64,000 nucleotides of DNA from Lysobacter sp. (lineage in GTDB: Bacteria > Pseudomonadota > Gammaproteobacteria > Xanthomonadales > Xanthomonadaceae): positions 3,740,001 through 3,804,000 of the forward strand of contig JABFRN010000001.1 in assembly GCA_013141175.1 (NCBI GenBank), given 5' to 3'. Positions within the stretch are counted from its first letter, which is position 1, and each line of letters begins with the position of its first letter. Made by a program: the position numbers and the translations under genes. Positions 51,510 through 63,092 of the stretch are shown here, piece after piece. The notes under the pieces were generated by a model. The model worked only from the letters and a program-made list of their open reading frames with translations. It made no database searches and was not told where the DNA came from.

Positions 51510-52250
51510 TTAGCCGTACGCCAGATCGCATAGCGGCAGCGTGCCGAACGCGGCTGTCCAGGGACCGATTCGACCGGATTCGGCGATCCGTGCAGCGACT
51601 TCGGCCAGAAAACGATCGCGGGGCCATGTTTCGGCGCCGCTGCGCAGCAGATGCGGGTTTTCGACCTGGGCATCGATCAGGCCCCATTCCCAATCGTGCA
51701 ACTGCCCGGCAAGAACGGCGAGCGCCGCCTTCGAGCCGCCGGACGCCAGGCTGACCATGCTTTCGCCGAAGAACATGCGGCCGACGGCGACCCCATAGAC
51801 ACCGCCGACCAGACCGCCATCGCCATCGAATACCTCGACGCTGTGCGCATGCCCGAGTCGATGCAGGGCGAGATAGGCCTCGCGCATCTCATCCGTAATC
51901 CATGTGCCGTTCTGCCCCGGCCGGGGCATGGATGCGCAGGCATCGATGATGTCGGCGAACGCGGTATCGGCCCGTGCGACCCAGCCGCTGTTCCGCAACT
52001 GCCTGCGAAAGCGGCGCGAAAGATGGACGCCATCGGTACGGAACACGGTGCGTGGATCCGGCGACCACCACAGGATCGGCTGATCGTTGGAATACCAGGG
52101 GAAGATGCCATGGCGGTAAGCGTTGAGCAGACGCTCCGGGTGGAGGTCGCCACCTGCAGCCAGCAAACCATCGGGATCGCGCAGCGCGGCCTGAACCGGC
52201 GGAAAGAGCGAAGACGGATCGGAGGACAGCCACGGAAGACGCAAGCTCAT
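51510..52250 (-). CDS. aat: Leucyl/phenylalanyl-tRNA--protein transferase
   Basis: 246 residues. Adds Leu or Phe from aminoacyl-tRNA to proteins with N-terminal Lys or Arg, making them ClpS/ClpAP substrates. Signature stretches: [40 protein letters not shown], and [20 protein letters not shown]. Its ATG overlaps the stop of the FemAB-like gene by four bases, so the two are coupled. It shares the acyltransferase fold of the GNAT/FemABX superfamily with its upstream neighbours. Confidence 0.96.
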   Translation of the reverse strand: MSLRLPWLSSDPSSLFPPVQAALRDPDGLLAAGGDLHPERLLNAYRHGIFPWYSNDQPILWWSPDPRTVFRTDGVHLSRRFRRQLRNSGWVARADTAFADIIDACASMPRPGQNGTWITDEMREAYLALHRLGHAHSVEVFDGDGGLVGGVYGVAVGRMFFGESMVSLASGGSKAALAVLAGQLHDWEWGLIDAQVENPHLLRSGAETWPRDRFLAEVAARIAESGRIGPWTAAFGTLPLCDLAYG

Positions 52251-53389
52251 CGCGAGTCTTCCGGAGCCGCTCGGAACGGGGAGTGAGTCGAGAGCTGCGC
52301 GGCATAGCGCCGCACTTCGACCGCTTCTTCTTCGCACCAGCGCGCCAGCGGCGCGGCGAAACCGGGATCGGCTATCCAGTGCCGGCTGCGCACGAACGCT
52401 GGCAGAAAGCCGCGATCGATCTTGTGCTCGCCCTGCGCGCCGGGCTCGAACCGGGTCAGGCCTTCGCGCAGGCAGTAATCGATCCCTTGGTAGTAGCAGG
52501 TTTCGAAATGCAGGCCGGGCAGGGTGCGCACCGCACCCCAGTAGCGGCCATACAGGGTGTCGCCGCCGCGCAGGCACAACGCGCCGGCGATGGTGTCGCC
52601 TTCGTGATCGGCGAGGATCAAGACCAGTTGCCGCGGCATCGTCCGCGCCAGATGACGCAGGAACGCGAGCGTCAGTGCAGGCGAGTTGCCGTAATCGGCG
52701 AAGGTCCGCAGATAGAACCCGTGCATCGCCGCCAGATCCGCCTCGCTGGCTTCATCGCCGTGGACGATGCGGAAGGTCGCGCCGCTGCGCGAGGCCTTGG
52801 CGCGCTCCTGGCGGATGTTCTTGCGATGTTTGTGATCCATCGCGCCGAGGAAATCGTCGAAACACCGCCACCCGGCGGCGTTGCGCCAGTGGTATTGCAC
52901 ATCGATGCGCTGCAGCCAGTCGGCGCTGTCGTCACAGGCCGCATCATCACGTTCGTCGGGAAAGTTGATATGCGCGGAGGAACAGCCTGTCTGACGGGTC
53001 ATTTCGATGATCGCCGCGAGCAGCTGTCCACGCGCACCGGGGTCGCGCGCGAGCAGCCGAGGCCCGGTCACCGGCGAATAGGGCACCGCGCACAGCCACT
53101 TCGGATAGTAGTCGCGCCCGTAGTGCGCATACGCGCGCGCCCAGGCGTGGTCGAACACGAATTCGCCGTGCGAGTTCGCTTTCAGATATCCGGGGGCCGC
53201 TGCGATCAGCGTGTCGTTGTCCCAGAGCATGAGGTGACGCGGCGTCCAGCCCCAGTCCTCGCGCAGGCAGCCGTGCTGCTCAAGTCCGGAGAGAAATGCG
53301 TGACTCACGAACGGATGGCAATCCGCGTGCAGCGCATCCCATGCCGCGGCAGGCAGCGCGCCGAGCGAGGACAGCAGGCGAACGATCAT
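52247..53389 (-). CDS. FemAB-like acyltransferase (PF04339)
   Basis: 380 residues, the full length of the DUF482/FemAB-like family of the GNAT superfamily. Recognisable: HPFVSHAFLSGLEQHGC near the start, the YGRDYYPKWLCAVPYSPVTG stretch, and HKIDRGFLPAFVRSRHWI near the C-terminus. Members are thought to modify peptidoglycan-related substrates, but no reaction is proven. The gene overlaps GNAT and aat by four bases on each side, forming one coupled unit. A role with aminoacyl-tRNA, as for FemAB or Aat, is only an idea. Confidence 0.88.
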   Translation of the reverse strand: MIVRLLSSLGALPAAAWDALHADCHPFVSHAFLSGLEQHGCLREDWGWTPRHLMLWDNDTLIAAAPGYLKANSHGEFVFDHAWARAYAHYGRDYYPKWLCAVPYSPVTGPRLLARDPGARGQLLAAIIEMTRQTGCSSAHINFPDERDDAACDDSADWLQRIDVQYHWRNAAGWRCFDDFLGAMDHKHRKNIRQERAKASRSGATFRIVHGDEASEADLAAMHGFYLRTFADYGNSPALTLAFLRHLARTMPRQLVLILADHEGDTIAGALCLRGGDTLYGRYWGAVRTLPGLHFETCYYQGIDYCLREGLTRFEPGAQGEHKIDRGFLPAFVRSRHWIADPGFAAPLARWCEEEAVEVRRYAAQLSTHSPFRAAPEDSR

Positions 53390-53817
53390 TCCCGCGGCGG
53401 CAAACGATAGACATCCGGATCGTGCATCTGCATATGCCGCTCCGGCTGCGACAGTGTCGTGAAGCCGAGCTTTGCATAGAGCGGCTGCATGTCGCGGGTG
53501 ACGAGATGCCAGCGGCGCAGTCTCTGCAGGCGCGGGTCGGCCATCAGCGCTTCGACGATGGCGCGACCATAGCCGCGGCCACGGTACTGTGGCAGCACGA
53601 AGACATCGGCGAGGTAGGCGAACGTCGCCTGATCGGTGATCGCGCGTGCGAAAGCGACCTGGTGGTCATCGAGATGGCCACTGAAGCAGATCGAGTGCCG
53701 CAACGCGCGTTCCAGCGTCTCGCGCGGGATGCCGGCGGCCCAGTAGGACTCGCCGGACAGGAAACCATGGACCAGCGCGAGATCGAGATCGTCGAAATCC
53801 GCACTGATCCGCAGCAT
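53386..53817 (-). CDS. GNAT family N-acetyltransferase
   Basis: 143 residues. The acetyl-CoA loop is in VLPQYRGRGYGRAIVEALM (the RGxGxG/A pattern) and the C-terminal LVTRDMQPLYAKLGFTTL is typical of this subgroup. The substrate is unknown; it could be a small metabolite or a protein N-terminus. Starts seven bases after the trxB stop and overlaps the FemAB-like gene by four bases. Confidence 0.88.
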   Translation of the reverse strand: MLRISADFDDLDLALVHGFLSGESYWAAGIPRETLERALRHSICFSGHLDDHQVAFARAITDQATFAYLADVFVLPQYRGRGYGRAIVEALMADPRLQRLRRWHLVTRDMQPLYAKLGFTTLSQPERHMQMHDPDVYRLPPRE

Positions 53818-53823
53818 GGCCGC

Positions 53824-55639
<1,816 letters not shown>

Positions 55640-55785
55640 AAGTGGCAATGAAGGAATAAGCCGTGCATCGTAGCCTGTAGGCCACCGGAAATACCGCCCG
55701 TAGTCCCGCCGAATCATCTCGTGCAGCATCGAAGATGCCTGTAAGATCAGCCCCCTAGACGCACTTTCTCAGGTATCCGGACACG

Positions 55786-58140
55786 GTGGCACGCGAGCTT
55801 TCCGACCGCAGCAGCAAACCCCGTCGCGCCGCCGTGGGCGAGACTCCCAAAGCGAGTCCGTTCCGGCAGCGTCTGGTGCGCGATATCGCGCTGATCATGA
55901 TCGCGCCGTTCCTGCTGTACCTGCTGGTCTGTCTCTTCACCTTCTCGCCCGCCGATCCGGGCTGGTCGCATTCCGGCAGCGTGACTGCGCCGCTGCAGAA
56001 CGCGGGCGGTCGGGTCGGCGCGTGGCTGGCCGATGTGCTGCTGTACCTGTGCGGCTATGTCGCTTTCCTGCTGCCGCTGATTCTCGGGGCGATCGCCTGG
56101 ATCGCGCTGTTCGGGATGGACAGCGACGGCGATGGCGATGCGGATCTGGGGCCGGCGCTGCGACTGGTCGGAATCGTGGGTTTTCTGGTCGCGGCCACCG
56201 GCCTGCTGTACGTGAAGATCGGTGCGGCCCCGGATTTTTCGGCGGGGGCGGGCGGCATCCTTGGTCGTCTGGTCGGCGATTCGCTGTTCCGCGGCTTCGG
56301 CCCGGTCGGGGTGAATCTGTTCCTGATCGCGCTGCTGCTGATTTCGATCACCCTGGCCACCGGCCTGTCGTGGTTGGCGGTGATGGACCGCATCGGCGCA
56401 CTGGCGTTGAAGATTCCACCCCTGTTCCGCAAGGGCACGCAGCAGGCGACCGAGTGGCAGCAGGCGCGGGCCATGCGCGAAGAGCGCGAGGAAGTGCGCA
56501 AGGTCGATACCGAGAAGCGCGCCAAGCGCGAGCCGGTGAAGATCGAGCCGCCGCCCGCGCCGGTTGTCGAAAAGAGCGAACGCGCCAAGCGCGAGCAGCA
56601 GATTCCGCTGTTCCACGTCGCCGATGGTTCCGGCATCCCGCCGCTGTCGCTGCTGGACGACCCCAAGCCGCAGCCCAAGGGCTACGACGAGGACACGCTG
56701 GAAACGATCTCGCGCCAGATCGAATTCAAGCTCAAGGATTTCCGCATCGAGGCGCAGGTGGTCGGTGCGTATCCCGGGCCGGTGATCACCCGCTTCGAGA
56801 TCGAACCGGCGCCGGGCGTGAAGGTCAGCCAGATCAGCTCGCTCGACAAGGACATCGCCCGCGGGCTCAGCGTGAAATCGGTGCGCGTGGTCGACGTGAT
56901 TCCGGGCAAGTCGGTGATCGGCCTGGAAACGCCGAACACCAAGCGCGAGATGATCTATCTCAGCGAACTGCTGCGCTCGAAGGAATACGACAAGTCCGCG
57001 AGTCCGCTGACCCTGGCGCTGGGCAAGGACATCGCCGGGCGGCCGACGGTCGCCGACCTCGCGCGCATGCCGCATCTGCTGGTCGCCGGCACCACCGGCT
57101 CGGGCAAATCCGTGGCGGTCAACGCAATGGTGCTGTCGCTGCTGTACAAAGCCAGCGCGAAAGAGCTGCGGATGCTGATGATCGACCCGAAGATGCTCGA
57201 GCTCAGCGTCTACCAGGGCATTCCGCATCTGCTGGCGCCGGTCGTCACCGACATGAAGGAAGCCGCGAACGGGTTGCGCTGGTGCGTGGCCGAGATGGAG
57301 CGTCGCTACAAGTTGATGAGTGCGGTCGGCGTGCGCAATCTCGCCGGTTTCAACAAGAAGGTGAAGGACGCGCAGGACGCCGGCCAGCCGATGCTGGACC
57401 CGCTGTTCCGCCCGAATCCCGAGCTGCAGGAAGCGCCGCCCACGCTGGAGCCGATGCCCTTCATCGTCATCTTCATCGACGAATTCGCCGACATGATGAT
57501 GATCGTCGGCAAGAAGGTCGAAGAACTCATCGCCCGGCTGGCGCAGAAGGCGCGCGCCGCCGGCATCCATCTCATTCTGGCGACACAGCGGCCGTCGGTG
57601 GATGTCATCACCGGCCTGATCAAGGCGAACATCCCGACCCGCATCGCGTTCCAGGTATCGAGCAAGATCGACTCGCGCACGATCCTCGACCAGTCCGGCG
57701 CGGAAACGCTGCTGGGTCACGGCGACATGCTCTATCTGCCGCCCGGCACCGCATTGCCCGAGCGCGTCCACGGTGCCTTCGTCAGCGACGAGGAAGTCCA
57801 TCGCGTGGTCGAACACCTCAGGCAGACCGGCGGTGCGCCCGATTACGTCGAAGGCGTGCTCGAGGAAATCCAGACGATGGGCGATGGCGTGGTCGTCGGC
57901 CCCACCGGCCTGCCGGAAACCGGCGGTGGCGGCGGAGACGAAAGCGATCCGCTGTACGACGAAGCGGTGAAGATCGTCACCGAAAGCCGTCGTGCGTCGA
58001 TCTCGGGCGTGCAGCGCAGACTGAAGATCGGCTACAACCGCGCCGCGCGGCTGGTCGAAGCAATGGAGGCGGCGGGCGTGGTGTCGCCGCCTGAACACAA
58101 CGGCGACCGTACGGTGATCGCGCCGCCGCCGCCGAGGTGA
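55786..58140 (+). CDS. ftsK: DNA translocase FtsK
   Basis: 784 residues with a GTG start. Four or so membrane segments (about residues 40-205) anchor it at the septum; a short charged linker (about 215-270) leads to the motor with Walker [17 protein letters not shown] near residue 435 and [17 protein letters not shown]. The C-terminal gamma domain ([20 protein letters not shown]) reads KOPS sites and contacts XerCD. Overall shorter than the 1300-residue E. coli protein, mostly in the linker, as in many bacteria. Confidence 0.96.
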   Translation: MARELSDRSSKPRRAAVGETPKASPFRQRLVRDIALIMIAPFLLYLLVCLFTFSPADPGWSHSGSVTAPLQNAGGRVGAWLADVLLYLCGYVAFLLPLILGAIAWIALFGMDSDGDGDADLGPALRLVGIVGFLVAATGLLYVKIGAAPDFSAGAGGILGRLVGDSLFRGFGPVGVNLFLIALLLISITLATGLSWLAVMDRIGALALKIPPLFRKGTQQATEWQQARAMREEREEVRKVDTEKRAKREPVKIEPPPAPVVEKSERAKREQQIPLFHVADGSGIPPLSLLDDPKPQPKGYDEDTLETISRQIEFKLKDFRIEAQVVGAYPGPVITRFEIEPAPGVKVSQISSLDKDIARGLSVKSVRVVDVIPGKSVIGLETPNTKREMIYLSELLRSKEYDKSASPLTLALGKDIAGRPTVADLARMPHLLVAGTTGSGKSVAVNAMVLSLLYKASAKELRMLMIDPKMLELSVYQGIPHLLAPVVTDMKEAANGLRWCVAEMERRYKLMSAVGVRNLAGFNKKVKDAQDAGQPMLDPLFRPNPELQEAPPTLEPMPFIVIFIDEFADMMMIVGKKVEELIARLAQKARAAGIHLILATQRPSVDVITGLIKANIPTRIAFQVSSKIDSRTILDQSGAETLLGHGDMLYLPPGTALPERVHGAFVSDEEVHRVVEHLRQTGGAPDYVEGVLEEIQTMGDGVVVGPTGLPETGGGGGDESDPLYDEAVKIVTESRRASISGVQRRLKIGYNRAARLVEAMEAAGVVSPPEHNGDRTVIAPPPPR

Positions 58141-58287
58141 GTCGGCGTCTGTCGTGCGCACAGCACTTTCGGTTTTTTCGATCGCGATTCGACAACGCTG
58201 GTGCCGCCGCGCTTACCTGTCGATGCAAAGCCGACCGCGTCGCCGAAGCGACGCGGCGGGCCCATGACGCTACAACGGATCAGGCGC

Positions 58288-58533
58288 TCAGGCTGCGCAG
58301 TCGTCCCTCGGCACGGTGTCCGAATAGGGTGTGCGCACGCCCCATTCCAGGTAGCGCAGGCCTTCGCAGGTCACGACATCCCTGCCGACGTACTGGGTGC
58401 GGGCGGCGTCAGTGAAGTAATAGATCACTGCAGGTTGGGCCGGCGGTGGCGATGGTGGCTTGGCGACGACCGCGCCTGCGATCGCGCCGATCGCGCATAG
58501 TGCAAGGCAAGCCATGCGGTGGATGTTTTTCAT
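58288..58533 (-). CDS. Small exported protein (possibly DUF6289)
   Basis: 81 residues. The signal peptide (MKNIHRMACLALCAIGAIAG) ends near VVA-KPP, then a Pro-rich segment and a short domain VIYYFTDAARTQYVGRDVVT with two cysteines that could pair. The YYFTDA...VG pattern resembles DUF6289. Reads toward ftsK, divergent from lolA. Function unknown. Confidence 0.6.
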   Translation of the reverse strand: MKNIHRMACLALCAIGAIAGAVVAKPPSPPPAQPAVIYYFTDAARTQYVGRDVVTCEGLRYLEWGVRTPYSDTVPRDDCAA

Positions 58534-58802
58534 GTGGTCTCCTCCATTGTGATGCAGCCGATTCGACTGCAAGCGCAATGTGATCGATGCGATCGATCCT
58601 GCAATGTGCCTGATCGCATCGTGACTGAAGACCGGATGCACGTCGCCACCCTGTCGTCCGGACTATCGATCGCATTGCATCGCGCTTGATTGCCGCAGGA
58701 ACGTGGCCTGATCCTGAACCGATCTCACCGGTGAATCCGCAGGTGCAAGCGTCGAAAAGACGGCCTGTTAAACTGCGCCCACTTCGCATCCGGGACATTA
58801 TT

Positions 58803-59438
58803 GTGATCCGAGTCTTTCGACGTCTGGCGATGCCCATCCTGGTATCGGCGCTGCTGTTCGGAGTGAATGCCCATGCCGGCGGACGCGAATCCCTCGACAC
58901 CTTCACCAAAGGCCTGAAAGGCCTCGATGGCCAATTCAGCCAGCAGGTGTTCGACAGCAAGGGCAAACGCAAGGAATCCTCATCCGGCCGGGTCGCGCTG
59001 TCCGCGCCACGCTTGTTCCGCTGGGAATACCTCAAACCCTATCCGCAGCTGATCGTTGCCGATGGCAAGAAGGTCTGGGTGTACGACCCCGATCTGAAGC
59101 AGGCCAGCGTGCGTCCGCAAGGTGCGGAGGAGCAGAACAGTCCGCTTGCCGCGCTGATCGATCCGCAGCGGCTCGATCGTGATTTCAACGTCAAGGATGC
59201 CGGTCCCAAGGACGGTCTCGAATGGCTCGAACTCACGCCGAAGCAGGACGAAAACGCAGGCTTCCAGAATGCGCGGCTGGGCTTCGACAAGAACGGACTC
59301 GCGCGCATGCAGATCCTCGACGCGCTGGGCCAGCGCACCGACATCCGCTTCACCGGGTGGAAACGCAATCCCGCGTTCAGCGCCAAGACCTTCCGTTTCA
59401 CGCCGCCGAAAGGCGCGGATGTGGTGGGCGCCCAGTGA
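58803..59438 (+). CDS. lolA: Outer-membrane lipoprotein carrier LolA
   Basis: 211 residues. Carries lipoproteins from LolCDE to LolB across the periplasm. A GTG at 58803 gives a full signal peptide (basic MIRVFRRLAM, then ILVSALLFGVNAHA); the ATG at 58830 would leave it short. Conserved parts: LKGLDGQFSQQVFDSKGK, FRWEYLKPYPQLIVADGKKV, VWVYDPDLKQ. The ftsK, lolA, rarA order is widely conserved in proteobacteria; here three extra small genes are interposed. Confidence 0.93.
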   Translation: MIRVFRRLAMPILVSALLFGVNAHAGGRESLDTFTKGLKGLDGQFSQQVFDSKGKRKESSSGRVALSAPRLFRWEYLKPYPQLIVADGKKVWVYDPDLKQASVRPQGAEEQNSPLAALIDPQRLDRDFNVKDAGPKDGLEWLELTPKQDENAGFQNARLGFDKNGLARMQILDALGQRTDIRFTGWKRNPAFSAKTFRFTPPKGADVVGAQ

Positions 59439-59488
59439 TGGCGGATGTTGCCGGTCCGCGTCCGGCCGCTTTCCACGTTTGTCGCGGC

Positions 59489-60181
59489 ATGACGACTCCA
59501 CGGCTCTGCGCATGGCCCTTCGCTGTGGCCCTGTGCCTCGCGACCGCGACTGCACTGGCGACAGGCCCCAAGCCGGCGACGCCGATCCCGCAATCCTCGA
59601 AAGATGCGCTTGCGCACGAACGTGAGACCCTCGACGGCGTGGTCGCGGCCTCGCTGGTAGGCGCACTGTCCGAACAGCTCGGCGACCGGCCGGTGAAGAT
59701 CAAGCTGAAACATGTCGATGTGCAGGTCACCAGCCTGCGCGACCGGCTGGTCAGCGGGCAGGGCGAACTGCAGATCGACACGGCGCAGGATTGGATCGGC
59801 TTCCGTTTCAGCACGCTCTACGATGCGATTTTCGAAAGCGCCGGCTATCCCGAACTCAGCATCGGCACCGTCGGCCCCGGTGGACGTACGTTGCCGAACG
59901 ACTCGAAACTCGTGCGCGAACTCGACGATCGCGTGGTCGGCATGCTCGGCAAGGAATTCGGCTACCAGCAGGTACGGCTGCAGTTGGATCGGATCGACAC
60001 CATCGAAGCAGGTACGCGATATCTGCGCATCGATGCCGACGGAATCGCCGACTTCGGCATGGACGGCACCGCGCCCGCGCGGGTCGAGGCGCTTTACGAT
60101 CGCGAACAGGATGCATGGTTGCGGGTGAGCTACACGCTTGATGGCACGCCACCTCCGGCGTCGCCGGCCAGTCTTCGATAG
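59489..60181 (+). CDS. Exported protein of unknown function
   Basis: 230 residues. Signal peptide MTTPRLCAWPFAVALCLATA ends near ALATGP. The mature region is mixed alpha/beta with no family I recognise (VKIKLKHVDVQVTSLRD, GFRFSTLYDAIFESAGYPEL). An ATG at 59438 overlapping the lolA stop is an alternative start, but only the later start begins with a proper signal peptide. Probably cotranscribed with lolA. Confidence 0.75.
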   Translation: MTTPRLCAWPFAVALCLATATALATGPKPATPIPQSSKDALAHERETLDGVVAASLVGALSEQLGDRPVKIKLKHVDVQVTSLRDRLVSGQGELQIDTAQDWIGFRFSTLYDAIFESAGYPELSIGTVGPGGRTLPNDSKLVRELDDRVVGMLGKEFGYQQVRLQLDRIDTIEAGTRYLRIDADGIADFGMDGTAPARVEALYDREQDAWLRVSYTLDGTPPPASPASLR

Positions 60182-60196
60182 ATCAACCGGCGAGAC

Positions 60197-60223
60197 GGCC
60201 GGGGCTGTCGAACAGCCCCGGCC
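60197..60223. terminator. 12-bp hairpin between convergent genes
   Basis: GGCCGGGGCTGT and ACAGCCCCGGCC pair perfectly around a CGA loop, between two genes that end toward each other. No T run. Confidence 0.6.
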
Positions 60224-60253
60224 GCACTGCATGTTGCTGCGATAACCGTTGGC

Positions 60254-61273
60254 TCAGAAGTAGCCGCAAGTATCGGTATATCGGCCGCCGTTGGCGTCGA
60301 CGCCGCCATTGGTGTCCCAGCTCAGGCTCACGCCTGAGCCCGATCCGCTGCGGGTCACTTGGGCGGATGCCGAGCCGGCAAAGCGGTGGGCGCATTTGGT
60401 TTCGGCCACCCAGCGCCCGGTGCGCCCGGTGGTGCCGCTGTTGAGGTCCCAGTCGCAGGAAACGTTATACCCCAGGCTTCCTGATCCGCTCGAACTGTTG
60501 CTGTAGCCATATGGCGCCGGATTGCAGCTGGAGTTGCAGCGGATACCCGCTTGCTGCCCGCCGAGGTTCTTGGTGACCAGGGTCACGCCGAATACGTTCT
60601 TGTAACGCTGCGTCCACGCTGCCCAAGTCAGAGATTTGCCGATGGCGTTGGTATTGCTTGCCAGCGCGCAGACCGCCTGCGTGCTGACGTCGCCGGCCGC
60701 CCGCGGGCGTTCCTCGTACTGGATCAACGGTTTGTAGCCGACGGCTTTGGCGAGCCTCTGGTTGTTCACGATCGAATCGAGGAACCCGATGCTGGGGTCG
60801 AACACCACGCAATGACCCTGCGATTCCCAGCACATTTCGATCGCCTGATGCTTGCGTGCGACGCCTTTGATCGATGTGCTGACCGCCAGCAGGCGATAAG
60901 TACCCAGATCGACCGGCAAGCCGACCGCATCGAAGCCTTCGACGCCAGCGTCGAGTTCATGGCGATCGATCACGGCCAGGTTGTCATTGAATCGCGCGTT
61001 GCGCAGCGCCAACGGCGTTTCGTCCGCTTCCAACTGATAGCGCGGCGCACCGACGATCTGTTCGAACGACCTGCCTTCCAGTTGTTTGAGACGTCCGGAA
61101 TCGAGGATCCTGATCTCGAATGCGGCCTGCTGGCCCGAGGCCTGCGCGTAGTCCGCATACAGGGTTTCGGCATAACCAGGAACCGGTTTGGGTTGCACGG
61201 CCTGCAGGGATACGGCACCGACAGCGGCGACTGCAGCAACAGCGAGACTCGATATCAATACATTTGCCTTCAT
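60254..61273 (-). CDS. Exported protein of unknown function, Cys- and Gly/Ser-rich C-terminus
   Basis: 339 residues. Signal peptide MKANVLISSLAVAAVAAVGA. The middle (about 35-215) contains EMCWESQGHCVVFDPSIGFL. The last 100 residues are rich in Ser, Gly, Asn and paired cysteines (RCNSSCNPAPYGYSNSSSGS, CDWDLNSG, RYTDTCGYF), suggesting a disulphide-bonded domain. AAGG lies 10 bases before the ATG at 61273. No family recognised. Stands alone, divergent from rarA. Confidence 0.75.
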   Translation of the reverse strand: MKANVLISSLAVAAVAAVGAVSLQAVQPKPVPGYAETLYADYAQASGQQAAFEIRILDSGRLKQLEGRSFEQIVGAPRYQLEADETPLALRNARFNDNLAVIDRHELDAGVEGFDAVGLPVDLGTYRLLAVSTSIKGVARKHQAIEMCWESQGHCVVFDPSIGFLDSIVNNQRLAKAVGYKPLIQYEERPRAAGDVSTQAVCALASNTNAIGKSLTWAAWTQRYKNVFGVTLVTKNLGGQQAGIRCNSSCNPAPYGYSNSSSGSGSLGYNVSCDWDLNSGTTGRTGRWVAETKCAHRFAGSASAQVTRSGSGSGVSLSWDTNGGVDANGGRYTDTCGYF

Positions 61274-61645
61274 GGCGTTCATCCTTTGAAGTTGAGGGTT
61301 TTTCGATCCAGGAACCCGACGCCCCTCCTGGGCGACGAGCCCTCGCCGGTCCTCTTCACTGACGACCGGTGGGGCGGTGGCAAGGCATCCTATCTCTGCC
61401 GTGCGAGGTGCCGTTGCCAGCGTCCGGGCTCCACCTGCCAAGCACCATGAACCGCTGTGGCGACCCTTGAACGTGACAGCGTTCGCAAATGACGATGCCC
61501 GGCCGCCTCATTCGGGCTGTCCGCCGTCGATCGATGGCGGATCCGTCCCGATGCCGCACACGACGCAAGTTTTCTTGGCCGGCACGCGATCCGGCTTGGT
61601 ATCTTGTACGGTCATCCGGCTTCGCCAAAAGGTGTTTTCTTGGGT
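61274..61645. other. Divergent intergenic region, unknown gene and rarA
   Basis: About 370 bases. It should hold the promoters of both flanking genes. A weak TTGGCC plus TATCTT pair lies before rarA with a 19-base spacer. No repeat, RNA gene or other frame is convincing. Confidence 0.4.
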
Positions 61646-63043
61646 GTGCGTACGCCTCCCCGCAACGATGCGCCCGATCTGCTCAGCGTGGATCGCGACG
61701 CCCTGCGCCCGCTCGCCGAGCGCATGCGCCCGCACGCGCTGGATGACATGGTCGGCCAGCGCCGGCTGCTGGCGCCCGGCACGGCGTTGCGGAAGTCGAT
61801 CGAAACCGGCCATGTGCATTCGATGATCCTGTGGGGGCCACCCGGCTGCGGCAAGACCACGCTTGCGCTGCTGCTGGCCCAATACGCGGATGCCGAATTC
61901 AAGGCGATCTCGGCCGTGCTCGCCGGGCTGCCCGAGGTGCGGCTGGTCCTGGCCGAAGCCGCGCATCGTTTCGCCGATGGCCGGCGCACGGTGCTCTTCG
62001 TCGACGAGGTGCATCGGTTCAACAAAACGCAGCAGGATGCGTTCCTGCCGCATATCGAGCGCGGCACGATCCTGTTCGTCGGCGCCACCACCGAAAATCC
62101 TTCGTTCGAGCTGAATTCGGCGCTGCTGTCGCGTTGCCGCGTGCACGTGATGGAAGCGGTGTCGGCCGACGACATCGCGGTCGCGCTGCAGCGTGCGCTC
62201 GACGATGAAGAACACGGGTTGGGCGGTCGTGGCCTGCGCATCGCGACGGAACAATTGCAATTGATCGCGACGGCTGCCGATGGCGATGTGCGTCGTGGCC
62301 TGACCCTGCTGGAAATCGCCGCCGAGCTTGCCGGTGAGAGCGGGGCAGGCGATGACGACGACCGTGCAGGGACGATCACCGACGCGATCCTCGAACAGGT
62401 GCTGGCCGACCGCACCCGGCGTTTCGACAAGGGCGGCGAGCAGTTCTACGACCAGATTTCGGCGCTGCACAAGTCCGTGCGCAGCTCGAATCCCGATGCG
62501 GCGCTGTACTGGCTGGCGCGGATGCTCGACGGCGGCTGCGATCCGGTGTATCTCGCCCGACGGATGACCCGGATGGCGGTGGAGGACATCGGCCTGGCCG
62601 ATCCGCGCGCGCTGCAGATGGCGATTGATGCCTGGGATACGTTCGAGCGCTTGGGCAGTCCCGAGGGCGATCTCGCGCTGGCGCAATTGGCGATCTATCT
62701 CGCCAGCACCGCAAAGTCCAACGCCGCGTACAAGGCGTTCGGCGCGGCCAAGCGCGATGTCGTCGAGTACGGCACCCAGGACGTGCCGCTGCATCTGCGC
62801 AATGCACCGACCAGATTGATGAAGCAGATCGGCTACGGCAAGAATTATCGCTACGACCACGATGCCGATGGCGGCGTGGCGCTGGAGCAGACCGGTTTTC
62901 CCGATGCGATGGGCGAACGGGTCTACTACGATCCGGTCGAGCGCGGGCTGGAAATCAAACTCAAGGACAAACTCGATCGTTTGCGCGCCGAACGCAGCAA
63001 GGCACGGCGGGCGAAGCCGGAACCGGACGGGGCTTCCGAGTGA
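61646..63043 (+). CDS. rarA: Replication-associated recombination protein RarA
   Basis: 465 residues, AAA+ ATPase of the MgsA/WRNIP1 family, acting at stalled forks and binding SSB. Walker A WGPPGCGKTTLALLLAQ, Walker B LFVDEVHRFNKTQQDAFLP, sensor GATTENPSFELNSALLSRC, and the C-terminal tetramerisation helices. The start codon is not certain: GTG at 61646 or TTG at 61640, both after AAAAGG; no ATG lies in range. Confidence 0.93.
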   Translation: MRTPPRNDAPDLLSVDRDALRPLAERMRPHALDDMVGQRRLLAPGTALRKSIETGHVHSMILWGPPGCGKTTLALLLAQYADAEFKAISAVLAGLPEVRLVLAEAAHRFADGRRTVLFVDEVHRFNKTQQDAFLPHIERGTILFVGATTENPSFELNSALLSRCRVHVMEAVSADDIAVALQRALDDEEHGLGGRGLRIATEQLQLIATAADGDVRRGLTLLEIAAELAGESGAGDDDDRAGTITDAILEQVLADRTRRFDKGGEQFYDQISALHKSVRSSNPDAALYWLARMLDGGCDPVYLARRMTRMAVEDIGLADPRALQMAIDAWDTFERLGSPEGDLALAQLAIYLASTAKSNAAYKAFGAAKRDVVEYGTQDVPLHLRNAPTRLMKQIGYGKNYRYDHDADGGVALEQTGFPDAMGERVYYDPVERGLEIKLKDKLDRLRAERSKARRAKPEPDGASE

Positions 63044-63092
63044 TTGCCGTTCCTGTGGTTTTCCGCAACCCGTCGACTCGGAGTATCGGCTG

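Noticed and set aside
55747..58161. Minus-strand open frame of about 800 codons over ftsK
   Set aside because: Shadow of ftsK; residue use is dominated by Arg, Asp and His as expected for a reverse frame.
63044..63092. Possible fluoride riboswitch before crcB
   Set aside because: Only 49 bases, without the GGNGAUGG core of that riboswitch.
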